Assembly (NCBI GenBank): GCA_002317575.1
Contig: DCIH01000070.1
Span: 26,841-41,445, forward strand
DNA length: 14,605 nt
Source of the DNA: Verrucomicrobia bacterium UBA1731
Lineage (GTDB): Bacteria; Verrucomicrobiota; Kiritimatiellia; RFP12; UBA1067
Reading direction: 5' to 3'
The position numbers were made by a program, and so were the translations under genes. Positions 14,396 to 14,605 of the stretch are shown here, one piece after another; position 1 is the stretch's first letter; each line of letters begins with the position of its first letter. The notes below the pieces were generated by a model. That model had not been told where the DNA came from and ran no database searches. It worked only from the letters and a program-made list of their open reading frames with translations.

Positions 14396-14605
14396 ATGGA
14401 CAGTTCCAATCCCGTGGTGGGCATCGTGATGGGCAGCGATTCCGATTGGCCGCTCGTGCAGAAGGCCTGCGAAACGCTCGACAAATTCGGCGTGCCCTAC
14501 GAAACGCGCGTCATCTCCGCGCACCGCACCCCCGAGCTCGCGATCGAATATTCCCGCAGCGCCGAACAGCGCGGCCTCAAGGTCGTCATCGCGGCCGCCG
14601 GCGGC
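14396..14605 (+). CDS. purE: N5-carboxyaminoimidazole ribonucleotide mutase (PurE), partial
   Basis: PurE class I moves the carboxyl group of N5-CAIR to make CAIR in de novo purine synthesis, in the cytoplasm. The first 70 residues are present. They include VVGIVMGSDSDWPLVQKA with the phosphate-binding GSDSD, the SAHRTPE motif with the catalytic histidine, and the beginning of the AAAGG loop at the window end. Typical length is about 160-180 residues, so roughly half is missing. The ATG at 14396 follows AGGAG with 8-nt spacing. It is transcribed away from the glycosidase cluster and marks the border with housekeeping genes; purK may follow outside the window. Confidence 0.97.
   Translation, partial: MDSSNPVVGIVMGSDSDWPLVQKACETLDKFGVPYETRVISAHRTPELAIEYSRSAEQRGLKVVIAAAGG

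Noticed and set aside
1..14605. CRISPR arrays, tRNA/rRNA genes, insertion sequences
   Set aside because: No regularly spaced repeats, cloverleaf or rRNA motifs, or transposase motifs were seen on either strand.

Overview
This is a G+C-rich window, apparently bacterial, dominated by leftward-transcribed (minus-strand) genes for exported carbohydrate-active enzymes. A toxin-antitoxin pair sits inside the run, and a divergently transcribed purine gene (purE) begins at the right edge. The style (many secreted glycoside hydrolases with no SusC/SusD pair, a Tat-exported PHP lipoprotein, a GH51/GH78/GH28-like set) suggests a polysaccharide-degrading member of the PVC group such as Kiritimatiellota, Lentisphaerota or Verrucomicrobiota. 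That taxonomic guess is inference only; no marker gene in the window settles it.

Layout from right to left, in the direction of transcription. A well-formed promoter (about 14228-14256) fires leftward into a Tat-exported CehA/McbA-type PHP metallohydrolase (14192-12855). Next come a large secreted protein of unrecognised family with a glutamine-amidotransferase-like domain (12760-10649) and a secreted right-handed beta-helix (GH28-like) protein (10489-8591). The C-terminus of that last protein looks like the first strand of a cut-off sialidase. A lower-G+C RelB/DinJ antitoxin and PIN toxin pair (8473-7751) with its own promoter follows. Then, behind a second candidate promoter (about 7551-7559), come a secreted TIM-barrel protein (7403-6120), an integral-membrane HGSNAT/DUF5009-type acyltransferase (6060-4972), a GH51 alpha-L-arabinofuranosidase (4732-2876) and a GH78 alpha-L-rhamnosidase (2816-450). 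On the plus strand, purE starts at 14396 and runs off the window.

The intergenic DNA holds debris: a DUF4091-type C-terminal fragment (70-330), the tail of an AAA-type ATPase (4789-4884), two short ORFs that begin like signal peptides (7601-7735 and 10500-10643), a 23-bp tandem duplication across the acyltransferase start codon, and a pair of identical 20-bp REP-like repeats between the PHP gene and purE. The region therefore looks like a frequently rearranged accessory locus next to a conserved housekeeping gene.

Working model (inference): exported enzymes remove rhamnose, arabinose and galacturonate-type units from a pectic polymer such as rhamnogalacturonan I with arabinan side chains. 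No transporter or regulator is present, so uptake and control must be encoded elsewhere. The least described parts are the 703-residue and 427-residue secreted proteins and the PHP lipoprotein placed among glycosidases.
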